Of a DNA stretch of 64,000 nucleotides, positions 1 through 10,648 are shown piece by piece (the stretch's first letter is position 1; every line of letters begins with the position of its first letter). The stretch is from Cladorrhinum sp. PSN259 (lineage: Eukaryota > Ascomycota > Sordariomycetes > Sordariales > Podosporaceae). Where the stretch lies: positions 186,001 through 250,000 of the forward strand of contig MU867062.1 of assembly GCA_033725935.1 (NCBI GenBank), written 5' to 3'. The translations under genes and the position numbers were made by a program. Below the pieces are notes generated by a model that searched no databases, had not been told where the DNA came from, and saw only the letters and a program-made list of their open reading frames with translations.

Positions 1-974
1 GTGTGTGTGTGGTGTGTCGAGTGTCTTGAACTTGATCCGAATTGCATCCATCCACCGCAAAGGGCCCCCAATAGCATCTTGGATAGCGTTGGCCAGATTT
101 CCCCGCCCCCGCCCTTGCCGGGCGGAAGCAGAAGAAGAGAAGAAGAACTCTTGGATGGCACTTAAAAGACATATCTTTGACGACATCGCCGAGAGCCACA
201 GGAAGACGTGCTTGAACCACTTAAACGACACCCCTCTCTGCCGCACCCTTGTACCCGAAGACCAGACCCCTGTCCGAGGTCAGCCCGCGTTGGATTCTCG
301 TCCAATCCCTTGGCCTGGCTCTCCGCTCCCTGCCTGGTCGAAGGCCCACATAGGACGTTCTTGGAACAAGCGTTGACTGTGTGGTGAGCTGGCAGTGGGT
401 TCAATCTTGCGCTTGCCGCACGCCTGCACGCCCTGCACGCTTCTGTGCCTCTTCATTCACACTCCATCCTTCCCACACTGCCCGCTGCCCACACCCTCAC
501 AGCCCTCTCCACTTTCATCCCCGTCGCTTGACCTCCGCTTCCCTCCTAGCTTGCTTCCACTTCCACTTTCAGACGTCAGCTTTGACCCATTTACTCCTCA
601 TTCTCCCTTGATGGACACTCTGACAATATTGTCATCTCACTATCCATCCGAGCATCGATAGGAAAAAAAAAGCACCGGTTCTGTGGCATCGCCAGTCTCA
701 ACGAGTCTCGATAGCGCCTTACACGAACCTGCATCCCTTGCCTCACCTCCCGGGTTCCCCCCCCCCTCCCCGTCACCCCACAACCCACAATTGATTGATC
801 AAGCCCGCATCGCCGGTGGAGGTAAGAAATTATCACTTGCCTCGAACAGTTCACCTTTCCACTCGGCCCTAGTCATTGTCGGCGACTGACAAGCAGCCAA
901 GGTGTGCGTCGTCCATCAACCCGATCGACTTTTCACCACACCCCCATCGACACGCGTTCCGAGCGAGGCCCGCA
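1..974. other. Upstream region of the forkhead gene
   Basis: This stretch begins with a short GT-rich run and becomes strongly C/T-rich from about 440 to 780, as in leaders of filamentous-fungal genes. I see no conserved protein in any frame. A likely 5' leader intron lies at 822-896: a GTAAG donor, a CTGAC branch-like motif at 886-890 and a CAG end, so transcription probably starts before 822. A short upstream ORF is listed separately. Confidence 0.5.
611..661 (+). promoter_or_regulatory. Upstream ORF (16 codons) in the forkhead leader
   Basis: An ATG at 611 opens a 16-codon frame that ends at TAG 659-661, about 310 bases before the main start. If the transcript begins upstream of this point it would be a classical uORF. 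The transcription start is not visible in the sequence, so its presence in the mRNA is inference. Confidence 0.3.
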
Positions 975-3311
975 ATGGCCAAGCCACCGCGTTTTCAGGC
1001 TGCAGAGCCGTTCCAGATCTTCCACGATGACTTCTTCGACCAGACGACGACGACACCCATGATCAGCCATGCCCCTATGCCGCCAGCACCGAAATCTGCG
1101 CGGCAGCCTTTGCAAGCAGCCAACTCCAATGTCGTCTTGAACCCGCCAGCAGCTACCAACTTTGTGAAGAACTCGCCCTACAAGAGCAATGTCCGACCAG
1201 CAAATCCACCATATACCCCCCTGAAGCCATCGCAGAATAACAAGCTCAACATGGTTCAGACGATGCCTCCAAGCGATTTTCAGCAGCAGTCGACAGATTC
1301 CTTAGAAAAGAGGCAACCTGTCATGTCAAGGTTCAAGACTGTGGCACAAAAACCCCACCAACAACCAGAGTTCAATATACAGTTTATGGGCAAGGAAAAC
1401 ACGCAACCTCCGATATATCCCGCTCAGGCCCCGATCCACCCACAGTTCAACCTCCCTTTGGAACATTATTATCAGAAACCCTCAGGAAAACGTGTGTTAT
1501 TGGAAGCTGCACCGATTAAAGAACTTAGACCAGCAAAGAAAGCCAGATTAGATGACCCTCTGCCAGCACATGATTCATTTCCTCAGATTATTGACGATGG
1601 AGCGAAACCTGGACACAGCTATGCAACTCTTATCGGAATGGCAATTCTTCGCTCGCCGCAACGCCGTCTGACGTTGGCGCAAATTTACAAGTGGATATCT
1701 GACACGTACTCGTTCTACAATGCCAACGATGCTGGATGGCAAAACAGCATTCGTCACAATCTGTCTCTCAATAAGCACTTCATCAAGCAGGAACGACCGA
1801 AGGATGATCCAGGCAAGGGGAATTATTGGGCCATCGAACCAGGGGCAGAGCACATGTTCATGAAAGAGAAGCCGTCCAGGAAGGCCTCGGCTCCGTCAGC
1901 AGAAAACATGCCTGTCATGTCGACACGTCTTGAGCCCTCTCAACCACATATGCAGCAATTCCAGGAATCACTTTTGCCGCCTCAGCTGCCAGTATCGCAG
2001 ACTTCTCTCCCTCCGTTACCTCCTTCATCCCAACCATTGGCTCCTGCTTCCACTCTACCGGAGATTTCATCTGATGCTACGATACCTGCATCTGAGCTTG
2101 CAACCATCGATGATGGGACTGAAGGACTAGCCGAACCTGAGCATTTCAACGAACCTGAACTTTACTCCCGTCACCCTGCCGCGATGCACTCGTCTCCACC
2201 GATTCCCAAGCACATGGAGCCACGCCACAGCGGCACCCCGCCTCCTCAGCTCAGGCTTCATGGCTCATCATCTAACAAATCATCACGTTACAAGCGGGTT
2301 GGCAACTCTATGGATGACAGCGGCTACATCTCTTCTCTGGAGTCATCGGTTATGCGTCCCAGTGGACACAACAAGCTTCTCACCTCTGAGGCTGATCGGC
2401 CGCGCCTGAAGAGAGGTCGGGCCGAGGAAGAGATCGTGCGTCTTCGTGCCTCATCGTATGACAGCCCTTCAAAAGGGCGCTCGTATGGATATGTGCCGCC
2501 ATCCTCGTCACCCCTTCGGCAGACATCAAACAACAACTCAGGACAAATGCTACCGCCTCTGACCCCTGCGACGAAGTTGAAGGCGCCGCCGAAGCCACCA
2601 CCATCAGTTTCTCCAAGCACGAATCTGCGTCTACATCGGGAGAACATTCAGTCTTTGGTTGACTCACCCTACAAGCACCTGATGCCTGAGGTGCAACTGA
2701 CTCCTGGGGGATACACCATCGACGAGCTATTTGCCAGCCTAGAATCACGGAAGGATGAGGATTCGAATGAGTTCGACATCTTCAATGAGCCTTTTGCTTC
2801 AGTATTTGCCATGTCTCCCGCCGGTGTCCTCCCCAGCGGATCCCCAGTGAAGCGTTCAGTAAGGAAACAACGGCTTGAACGTTCCCAGTCCACTAGCGCC
2901 CTTAACGAATTGGCGGCGTCTGGGTCTTCTTCTACACCCAATAATGCCTCGTCCAACCCGGCATCTTTCCTCCGGCTGCCAAATCAATCGGCCGATGTTC
3001 TCCTGGAAACACCAAGCAAGATGTTTGATGGTTTACCTTCCTCTCCCAGCAAGATGTTCGCGGATTTGCAATCACCCACGAAGATGCCCATAAGTTTGAA
3101 CGATGAGAACTTGGCTCCCTGGATTTCAATGGACGATCTGTGCGCACCTGATTTTCTTGAGGATAACGACTTTGCTGGTATCGATATGCTTGCTGGTTTC
3201 GCAAAGATTGGGTCCAACACTGCGCAAACTTCACGGTCACAACAGCCATCGCAACCACAAAGGCCTGGTCCAAAAGCCAGTCTAAGTCGTTCTTATACAA
3301 CCCAGTTTTAG
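975..3311 (+). CDS. Forkhead (winged-helix) transcription factor
   Basis: Single-exon gene of 778 codons. The frame is open upstream to 876 but has no earlier ATG, so ATG 975 is the start. A winged-helix forkhead domain lies at about residues 209-295. It holds the core motif WQNSIRHNLSLNKHF followed by a wing segment with GKGNYWAI. The long flanks are disordered and rich in Pro, Ser and Gln, with many SP/TP sites, as expected for a regulator phosphorylated by cell-cycle kinases. There is no FHA domain, so it is closer to the Hcm1/Sep1 type than to yeast Fkh1/Fkh2. Such proteins act in the nucleus on cell-cycle, septation or developmental genes; the actual targets here are not visible. A 28-T run starts 12 bases after the stop. 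Confidence 0.93.
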   Translation: MAKPPRFQAAEPFQIFHDDFFDQTTTTPMISHAPMPPAPKSARQPLQAANSNVVLNPPAATNFVKNSPYKSNVRPANPPYTPLKPSQNNKLNMVQTMPPSDFQQQSTDSLEKRQPVMSRFKTVAQKPHQQPEFNIQFMGKENTQPPIYPAQAPIHPQFNLPLEHYYQKPSGKRVLLEAAPIKELRPAKKARLDDPLPAHDSFPQIIDDGAKPGHSYATLIGMAILRSPQRRLTLAQIYKWISDTYSFYNANDAGWQNSIRHNLSLNKHFIKQERPKDDPGKGNYWAIEPGAEHMFMKEKPSRKASAPSAENMPVMSTRLEPSQPHMQQFQESLLPPQLPVSQTSLPPLPPSSQPLAPASTLPEISSDATIPASELATIDDGTEGLAEPEHFNEPELYSRHPAAMHSSPPIPKHMEPRHSGTPPPQLRLHGSSSNKSSRYKRVGNSMDDSGYISSLESSVMRPSGHNKLLTSEADRPRLKRGRAEEEIVRLRASSYDSPSKGRSYGYVPPSSSPLRQTSNNNSGQMLPPLTPATKLKAPPKPPPSVSPSTNLRLHRENIQSLVDSPYKHLMPEVQLTPGGYTIDELFASLESRKDEDSNEFDIFNEPFASVFAMSPAGVLPSGSPVKRSVRKQRLERSQSTSALNELAASGSSSTPNNASSNPASFLRLPNQSADVLLETPSKMFDGLPSSPSKMFADLQSPTKMPISLNDENLAPWISMDDLCAPDFLEDNDFAGIDMLAGFAKIGSNTAQTSRSQQPSQPQRPGPKASLSRSYTTQF

Positions 3312-4639
3312 ACACTGGAACGGTTTTTTTTTTTTTTTTTTTTTTTTTTTTGGCCTTGATTTTCCATTTGCATTTGCGCGGCAGGTACATTAGCGGAGTT
3401 GTGGGCCCCATGACTGTTACGACTTTGATGAAAGACAAACAACATTCTTGCATCTGGGCGTCAGGGAGACAACAACCACGACGATACATATACAACACAG
3501 CACAGTTTTTGCGATATACGCGAACAAACATACCTTGTTGAAAAGGGTTTATCGGACTTGGGAAATGGGTTATCAGGATTCAACAATTGGCTGGGATTGA
3601 GTTGTTTAGGCGCACACATATTTTCTGCCTCGCGGCTGTTGGGTTATTGAGTGTGTGTTGGGCGCGATTGGGGAAATAACAATATGGTGGGTTTAGGCTG
3701 GCTTTTTGTTGGGTTTTTGTAATGAAATAATAATGATGGGTACATTCTGGGATCATCATCATTTGGTTTCAAGGGGGGATCTGGGTAAGGAAGGCAGGTA
3801 TATATCGCGCGCCGCTCGCGAATATGGGACACAACAAAGGTACAGGGAGCAAACAAATAGGGAACCACATGGGAGGATTTATTGCTGGATTTTTGTTTTT
3901 ATTGTTTGTTTTTTTCGCGGAAACGGATATTTTCATACTGCTTTTCTTTTCGGTGTAAAGGGGGGTAGTTTGGTCTTCTTATCCTCTTGTCTTCTCTGTT
4001 TTCGGAGTGGGTTTTATTTTGGAATCTGGAACCTTTGTGTTGCTCTGCTGATGTTGCTCAGGATACTAGTTTACCAGTTTTTCGTCTTTGTTTTTGTTTT
4101 TCTCTACGTGTTGGAATGGATCGGTCTCCTTGCTTGGTCTTGTTTCAAAACTCTTTTCTTCGAACTAGGATCTTAGCAAACTTCAACAACAGTACGAGCT
4201 TTCTCTCGGCACTTGTTTTTCTGCTCTTGTACTTCGACTTTTGCCACATCATTGATTGTGACTATTGAAATAATTGTATTGTGTGCAAGAAAAGAGGGTA
4301 TCTTTAGTCCTAGCAACTATGATGGGCCTGATACAAAGTTCCGCTCTTCACCATCTCCTTGAAAACATGATACCAACTCATAACACCTCATCCATAGTCA
4401 ACAACTAAAAAAGAGAATTTTGGGGTAGCCGTGGTCCCATCCTTCCGCTATGTCCTGTTTCCTGTTTCCTGTCTATATCTGTATGCCTAGTAATCATGGG
4501 GGGAAAAAAGTCATAAAGATGAACCTCGCAACCGCTGTTGAACACCGTTTCCAAAATTCATAATAACGATAGCAACCCAACGTCAAATCATCACCTTCCT
4601 TTTCCACCTCTCATCTCCCACTTCCCCTTTTGTTGTCGA
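3312..4639. other. Intergenic, 3' region of the forkhead gene
   Basis: T- and G-rich DNA that starts with a 28-base T run (3324-3351). No protein with family resemblance is seen on either strand. The open frame at about 3706-4176 (+) reads as hydrophobic only because the DNA is T-rich. Convergent 3' UTRs of the forkhead gene and ATG101 probably occupy most of it. Confidence 0.5.
3324..3351 (+). repeat. T28 homopolymer just after the forkhead stop
   Basis: Twenty-eight consecutive T bases begin 12 bases after the TAG stop. In the transcript this would be a U-rich tract at the very start of the 3' UTR. Confidence 0.9.
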
Positions 4640-4921
4640 TTATCTTATTAAACTGAAGTTATATATCCCCTTCCATCTCGTCATCGTTATTTTGCTGCTC
4701 CTGCTTCTTGCAAACGGCTTCAGCTTTATTCGCATTGTGCCTCTCCATTTTTCGCCTTCTTTTTTTTGCCGAACATTCTCAGCCTGGGCTCTCTCCATCT
4801 CCCCCTGCCACCTCTCAAAATCTCTTTGCCTGCTCTCTTCATTGTCACCCGGCCCAAGAAGATCCCAAAACTCCTTTCCCATTGCTACAACGCGCGAGCC
4901 ACCCTCCGTGCGGATATCATC
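4640..4921 (-). other. In-phase open frame directly after the ATG101 stop
   Basis: After the TAG at 4924-4922 the same reading frame stays open for 93 codons, to a TAA at 4642-4640. The reading begins DDIRTEGGSRVVAMGKEFWD and continues with a charged Glu/Arg/Gln-rich stretch that could be helical; the last 25 or so residues look less like protein. Possible explanations are stop-codon readthrough, an alternative 3' splice site at ACTAG|G, which would keep phase with a donor such as GTTGGT at 5074, or a chance frame in the 3' UTR. I do not recognise the peptide. Confidence 0.4.
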
Positions 4922-5813
4922 CTAGTATATTCCCATTCTACTCGCCCAGCCACCTGCGGCTGATGCTAATGATGTTGGCTCCTTTTGCTGCTGCTGCTGC
5001 TGTGCTTGCGGTTGGTTTTGCTGCTGACTATTTTGCTGCTGGTTATGCTGAAGGCTTCGAGGAACCCCACCAACATGAATCTGGTATGTGAATGGGTTCG
5101 CATCAGAGTTCGTGATGGGTGGTATGTGGTCTTTGTGGGTGTTGCCCATAGTCAAAGTCTTCATGACTGATGAGGCCAGGGTTGATTCTGTTGCTTTGCG
5201 GACTTTGGTTCTCTCTGCATGTATGGTAACGGGCGTAAGATTCATATGAGTGCATAAAGAAGGGGCGTAGATGGGGAAAACGAACCTCCTTCTGTTCTCG
5301 GCTCAGATACTGTCACTTTGATCGTCCAGCTCTCCCAAGGAATCTCGTCATCGCCGGCGCGAATGGGAAGCCACGTCTTCTTGCGTCGTTTCTCGAGGAA
5401 CTGGACCGTCATTTGGCCACGCCCGCCGGAATTGTATGAGCTGTTGTTGCGTGGATGTTGGTGACGCTCGGTGTCAAGTTGTCGAGCCAAAGCAGTCGCG
5501 CGCTGGTCTATGAGAGTCACGATCTGGTCGTCGGAAACATAGGGGACGTGGGTCCCCAGAAATTCGCGGGTTGTCGGGGAGAGGGTGGGGAAATAGCGGA
5601 GGAAGAAGATGGTGTGGAGGAGTGCTGTTCGTTGACAATAGTAAAGATCAGTTAATTGTTCGAATCGGCTATTTCTTCCTCGAAATTATACGGTGGTGAG
5701 AGGATATCATTTAGGGGAAATGAGTGGATGTTACCTCGAACAACATCGCGCACCGAGTTAGGGTCTGCAAATGCCTCGATTATGAAATCGGGAGGGTTGC
5801 GTTGTTCCATCAT
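4922..5813 (-). CDS. Autophagy-related protein Atg101
   Basis: Three exons: 5813-5735, 5624-5286 and 5214-4922. They join in phase to 236 residues, and both introns have GT-AG ends. The start reads MMEQRNPPDFIIEAFADP, followed by LLHTIFFLRYFPTLSPTTRE, THVPYVSDDQIVTLIDQRA and a KKTWLPI...PWESW segment; together these are typical of Atg101. In filamentous fungi and animals Atg101 is a HORMA-fold partner of Atg13 in the Atg1/ULK1 initiation complex that starts autophagosome formation. Near the C-terminus is a Gln-rich run, then a GWASRMGIY end. The gene is divergent from pex3 with 794 bases between starts. Either ATG of the MM pair may be used. A long in-phase frame continues past the stop and is listed separately. 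Confidence 0.9.
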
Positions 5814-6607
5814 AGGTGCTGGTATCTGTTGTATATGTGTCGGTACTTATCGTATACGTGCTGGTATCTGTTGTCTGCGTCGCTAAACGGTGTGATATGT
5901 GATGCGTTGCTGCTTCAAAGCGTTGGGAAGTTTATCGTTTTGGCGGTGATGGTTTCATTGAGGGAGGGGTAGTTGAAAGCCACAATGCTAGACTGCAGTA
6001 TGACGGATGAGGGGCACGGCTTCCAGAGGGACGGGAAAATGAAGGTGTGACGTTGGCTGGTGGAGCGTGCCCCTTACTCCGTGTGTTCGGGGTTGACGCT
6101 GAGACCAACCCCAGATTTTGGCTTTTCATCAACCTGGAAAGCAGGTGCATCCTGTCAGACCCCCACCAGGCTGATTGCTACCGGGCAGGTTATGCTGTGT
6201 AATTTCGGCGCCAATTAATTGGCTTGTGATTTCGACCTACGGTGTATGTACTTTCAAGTATTCTCGGTCACACTCAACCCGACTGGACCTATGTATCTCG
6301 CACGCAAGGAACGTAAAGCTGTCGACCGAATCCGGACTCCAATCAACTATTAGGAATTGGAATGTAATGAAGGGTTAGGGTTATACCACCAAAGCTACCC
6401 CAAATCACGGATACATATCAGCCCTATCACAGCCCGCGAAGCCGAGGTAAACGCGGCAGCTGAGAGAGCGCCCCAAGGCCTGAGCCTAGCGATTGGAGCA
6501 CTGAAGGCTGGGCTGCAACCAGCTCACGGTTGATGAAGCCGATAACTTGGGGACGCGCAGGAGATACCCAGAACAACAACATAATCAAAAATCCATCAAA
6601 ATCGACC
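5814..6607. other. Divergent promoter region of ATG101 and PEX3
   Basis: No gene is seen here. An in-frame upstream ATG at 6533 would extend PEX3 by 25 residues, but the conserved PEX3 N-terminus starts at 6608. Near 5820-5880 is a degenerate repeat of about 25 bases (GGTATCTGTTGTATATG-like, about three copies). Confidence 0.45.
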
Positions 6608-8373
6608 ATGTTAGCGTCAACGAGGCGGTGGTTCAAGCGTAACCGCACGCCCATTGCGATTGGTGCTGGTGTCATCGGCGCCGGGTACGTTGTTACTGGC
6701 TATGTCTTGAATAAGCTTCAGGATGCGCGTGAGCGCATGAGTAGCGATCGCATCGCTAAGGAGAAGTAAGTTATCGATGAAGCTAGATCATGCGCCAAAT
6801 GGATAGCTGACAACATATCCTCAATCACAGCTTGCGACGACGATTTGAACAAAACCAGGAGGATTGCACCTTCACGGTGCTTGCCCTTCTTCCCACCGCT
6901 ACAGCCGCCATTCTCGAGGCTATGAACACCGAGAAGATCACATTAGAAATCCAACAGATAAAGGGAACGAACTCAGCAGTAGCCAGGGCTAAGAGCATTG
7001 GATCTACGAGTCCACCCAGTATTTCAGCAGAGACAAACTTCACCGACGAGGATGGGCGGAGCATCATCAGTGTCAGTGTCCAAAGCGAAGCAGGTCTACA
7101 TACGAGCCAGCTCTCTGTGCCAACGCCTTTGACCACAAGTGGAAGCGCTGAAGGTGCCGGGACTGTAGAGGGTGCTGTTACACAGGAGGCTCCTCCCGTC
7201 ATAACACCACAGAGGCCGAGGAAGTCGAAGCGTCAGCTCTGGGACGACCTAACAATAAGCTGTAGGATATCATGCCATCTGTCCCTCAGCACCTATGATT
7301 ACTGACCGCTTTATTTAGCAATTTCAAGATCATACACCCTTCTCTACACTCTGGGCTTACTTACCATGCTGACACGGGTACAACTCAACCTCCTTGGCCG
7401 CCGCAGCTATCTCTCTAGCGTTGTGTCGCTTGCCACAGCGGGGACGCAAGCAACTATTAACCTAGAAAACAATGACGACGATAACCCGGACCACTACTAT
7501 GGCAGCGATTTCGAAGTTAATCGTCGGTACCTGACCTTCAGCTGGTGGCTCATAAATCGTGGTTGGGTCGACGTAATGCAGCGCGTTGAGACTGCCGTTC
7601 GTCAAGTATTTGGCCACCTCAGCCCGCGTGATACCGTCACGCTTGACACTTTCGGTCGTCTTACGAGCGAGGTGCGTCGTTTAGTAGAGGGTCCCTCGCC
7701 AGCTAACGGCATGGGTACCGCCTGGTTGCCCGTCCTGCTACCACCACAAAACATGGAGGAGTTCGTCCTCCGCGAATCAGGTGTGCTTGATGAACATCAA
7801 GCTTCCGCAAACCCATCATCAGAAGCCACTCTTCGCAGGCTGCTTGATGAAACAGCTGATCTGATCGAGTCACCTCCTTTTGCGGCGGTGCTTATCCAGT
7901 TGTTGGACGCAGGATTCTCGACGCTGCTTGAGCAGAAGCTTGTCACCGGTACCTTCAACGTCACTGGCGCAGTCAATATGAATACGGCGGATGGAGCGAT
8001 CGCGCGAGCGGTGCAGTTACCCAAGATTCTGAGCATTCTCACCAGACAGGCGCACATAATAGGGCATGGGGTGCCGAACGAGTATTTGCACGCCATGGAG
8101 CAGGTCAAGGACCTGGAAGGATTTGCAGCCGTTGTCTATTCGAGTAATTGGCAGGCTGAGATTGCTGCTGATGAGGCGGCGGAGGCTGCAGCCCAACAGC
8201 AACAACAACAGAGCAGAGGATCTCAAACAAAACAGCGAAGGCAGAGTCAGGAGTCAACGGTAGTTGGAAACGTGGAGGAGAGTCTTGTGGTTGTGGGCAA
8301 TGATCCTCAGGCGAGTTTTGAAGGTGCTTGGGAGAGGGCTACTAGTACAACTGGGAGCAATAGTGGGAAGTAG
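6608..8373 (+). CDS. Peroxin-3 (peroxisome biogenesis membrane protein)
   Basis: Three exons: 6608-6765, 6831-7261 and 7319-8373, giving 547 residues. Introns of 65 and 57 bases carry CTGAC branch motifs. The N-terminus MLASTRRWFKRNRTPIAIG is followed by a hydrophobic segment (about residues 14-32) that anchors Pex3 in the membrane. Further conserved blocks are LLYTLGLLTMLTRVQLNLLG and GRRSYLSSVV in exon 3. Pex3 is the membrane docking factor for Pex19 and is needed for peroxisomal membrane protein insertion and de novo peroxisome formation. A poorly conserved Ser/Thr-rich stretch lies at about 110-170, and the C-terminus is Gln-rich. The 6608 start was preferred over an in-frame ATG at 6533 because the family begins at MLxSTRRW. 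Confidence 0.95.
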
Positions 8374-8983
8374 GAGTAAGGAAGTGTAATGTGCGGTTGA
8401 AATAATTTCTGGTAGATACTTTCTTGAAGGGCGTCAAGTATGTGAGAGGGATAACACATGTGAGGTTTGAGGGCATGAAACTTCTGGTATTTAAACTGCG
8501 TTGTGGGATATATACATGTAATGATTTATAAAGAAACAGAAAGAAAGAAAGAAAGGGGTATGGTTTTGTTTGTTAGCATATTCAATCGTTGGGCTTGTAG
8601 GGCGAAATGGTAAATGCATTAAAATTGATTAGGCACAATGGAGCAGAGAAAAGAATTGTAGTATGTGAGAAATGATGGCCTGTTCTTCTTCTCGCCTTGT
8701 ATTATTGTAGTAGTTCTCGCTTTCATATTTTCTTTGCTGGGGTTGTTCCTTGACCCTTTTGGGCCTTATTATCATCATACCCCATCAAGCACGTTTCTCT
8801 CTCTTTTTTAGACACCTCTAGCTACCCCTTTCCCAGGCAGACTGTCCACACTAAGCTTCCCTGGCGCTCTTGGGTACCAGTAAATCAAAGCATACTCATA
8901 AGGGTATTTTACTTCTTTCCTTTCCCTTGACAAATCCTAGATTCGCCCCTTACCGCCCTTTTCATTATATCTTTCCTCCCCTT
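8374..8983. other. Intergenic between convergent PEX3 and Bet5
   Basis: Presumed 3' UTRs of the two convergent genes. There is a short GAAA repeat near 8535-8556 and no credible coding sequence. Confidence 0.5.
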
Positions 8984-9534
8984 TCACATCAACCCCCTAA
9001 CAAACTGGTCCAACCCCATCTCGAACATCTCATTCCGCACCCCTTCCCCCCCCTTATGCTCGACAGGACTCAACGGATTCTTGACGACATACTCGACCCA
9101 AAGGTTTATATATATTTGGTGTAGCACATTGCGCATGCTGAGTGTTGAAATGTCGGTGAGCATCACCAGACGTAAGTTAGAGGCCGTCTCGTAGTAGTGA
9201 AGCTTGTACTGGGCTGTGCGGAACGAGATGAAGGCGTCGTCTTCACCTCCTAGCTTGCGGACCATGTTACGGAGGGAGAATACGGTGCCGAAGATTAGTT
9301 TTGCATTGTCGGAGGAGGATTTGGTTGCTGGTATTTGGGATGGGACTTGGTGGTGGGGTGGTGGCGGTTGTGATGGGTCGGAGGAGAGTTGTTGTTGGGA
9401 GGGTGGTGGAAGCCAGGTGCGGGAGTAGATGCATTCCGCTGTGGAGGCAGAGGTTAGTCACTGGAAGTTATGGGGGTCAGAATACGGGAAGCTTTACTGT
9501 GCCGGTCAAAAATGTAGAAAGAGTAAACGGCCAT
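8984..9534 (-). CDS. TRAPP complex subunit Bet5 (TRAPPC1-like)
   Basis: Two exons: 9534-9498 and 9438-8984, separated by a 59-base intron, giving 163 residues. Exon 1 encodes MAVYSFYIFDRH and exon 2 continues ECIYSRTW, the typical longin-fold start of Bet5. After a Pro/Gln/His-rich insert (about residues 20-48, variable in fungi) come AKLIFGTVFSLRNMV, SFRTAQYKLHYYETASNLR and QIYINLWVEYVVKNPL, conserved in TRAPPC1/Bet5. The protein is a small core subunit of TRAPP, the exchange factor for Rab1/Ypt1 in ER-Golgi traffic and autophagy. The end of the protein (DQFVRGLM) is intact. A G16 run lies about 80 bases upstream of the ATG in its promoter. Confidence 0.94.
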
Positions 9535-10648
9535 TGTGTAGAGTCAGAACGGATGCGATGGTCCCCTGGCGGTTAAGGGTGTTTCGCCGGGGCCGGGAAG
9601 TTGACGAGATGGGGGGGGGGGGGGGGTGGATTAACGGCAACGGCAGATATGAGTATGGTAGAGTGATTCGTGTCTAGGTAAACAAGTTCCAGTCGTCTTC
9701 GTTGTCGTCTTGTCTTACGTTGTGTGGTCACTTTACGATACGACTGCGATTTGCGATTGTTAATGGACCCAAGATACGAATACCGGTGCACGGTTGCTGT
9801 CTCCTTAGCACCGGGGGTTGCATCCAGCCCAGATCCATGTCAGGCCTTAGCGACAGCTCCACCAAAATCAAAAGCTGCCCCTTTTTGGCAAGCCTTTCGC
9901 CGTGAGTTCTTATAAGAAAGTAGGATGAAAAGGTTACGTGTTTCGCATACTAGGTGGTATTTTTCTCTTCAATACTCTGGTGTCATATTAATTAAAAAAG
10001 CTCTTGGAAGGTTAGGTATTTGGATCCAGATACCGTGTGTACTGTATCTGGGTAAAGACACAGTGAGGCTCGCGTGCGGCATCGCTGCTGCATCCATGGT
10101 TGGCGGGGTTCCGCTGGTCGATCGATACTTCGATAGTGGGGGTTTTTAGAGTGGATGGAGGGGTAGCGAGAGGGGTTCCGTTGCCTCTGGCAGCTCATCC
10201 TGCTGCCCTATGAGGCCAAGGGTAAAGGGTCAGGACATGAATCCGGAAACAAAAGGAGCTGAAAGTCAGAGCCTTGTTCTCCAAAGTTTGGAAGAAACCC
10301 TTTGTTGGGGAGGTTGGGTACTAAGTTTAGCTATACCTAACCTGGAGCCGTGAAAAGCGCCAAATCCATCCTCTTTTTTTTCTTGTGCCGTTGATAGCTG
10401 CCGTTGGAACCACTGACTACTGCAGCTGTCGGCCCCCCTCTGCCTGCCCGCCAAAAGCGAACCATTTCACCGAGCAACGAGGCAACCGGAAAGTCAGACT
10501 GATCACATTCGCTTGCTTGAACTTCCCTTACAACCTGCAGAGTTTGAGAGGGCCGACATCACCCCGGGCAGCATCCACCTGACGGGAGCTACCTAACTCA
10601 CGAGCAGAATTTAAGTTCTGTATCTTTCCCCAGAAAGGGAAATCGAAA
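9535..10648. other. Divergent promoter region of Bet5 and the CaMKK-like kinase
   Basis: Contains a G16 homopolymer (9611-9626) and CT-rich leader-like sequence close to 10600. No protein family is recognised on either strand. Confidence 0.5.
9611..9626 (+). repeat. G16 homopolymer in the Bet5 promoter
   Basis: Sixteen consecutive G bases on the plus strand, thus a C16 run on the strand of the Bet5 transcript, 77 bases before its ATG. It may lie in the leader or the core promoter. Confidence 0.85.

Noticed and set aside
876..974. Extension of the forkhead protein by 33 residues upstream of ATG 975
   Set aside because: The extension has no ATG (it would need TTG at 876), and the first bases overlap a probable leader intron ending at 896.
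3706..4176. Open frame of 156 codons with several hydrophobic stretches, looking like a small membrane protein
   Set aside because: It lies in T-rich 3' UTR-like DNA, where Phe, Leu and Val codons arise from base composition; the frame has no early ATG and no family resemblance.
6533..6607. N-terminal extension of PEX3 from an in-frame ATG at 6533
   Set aside because: The family start MLxSTRRW at 6608 is well conserved and the 25 extra residues look like leader translation.
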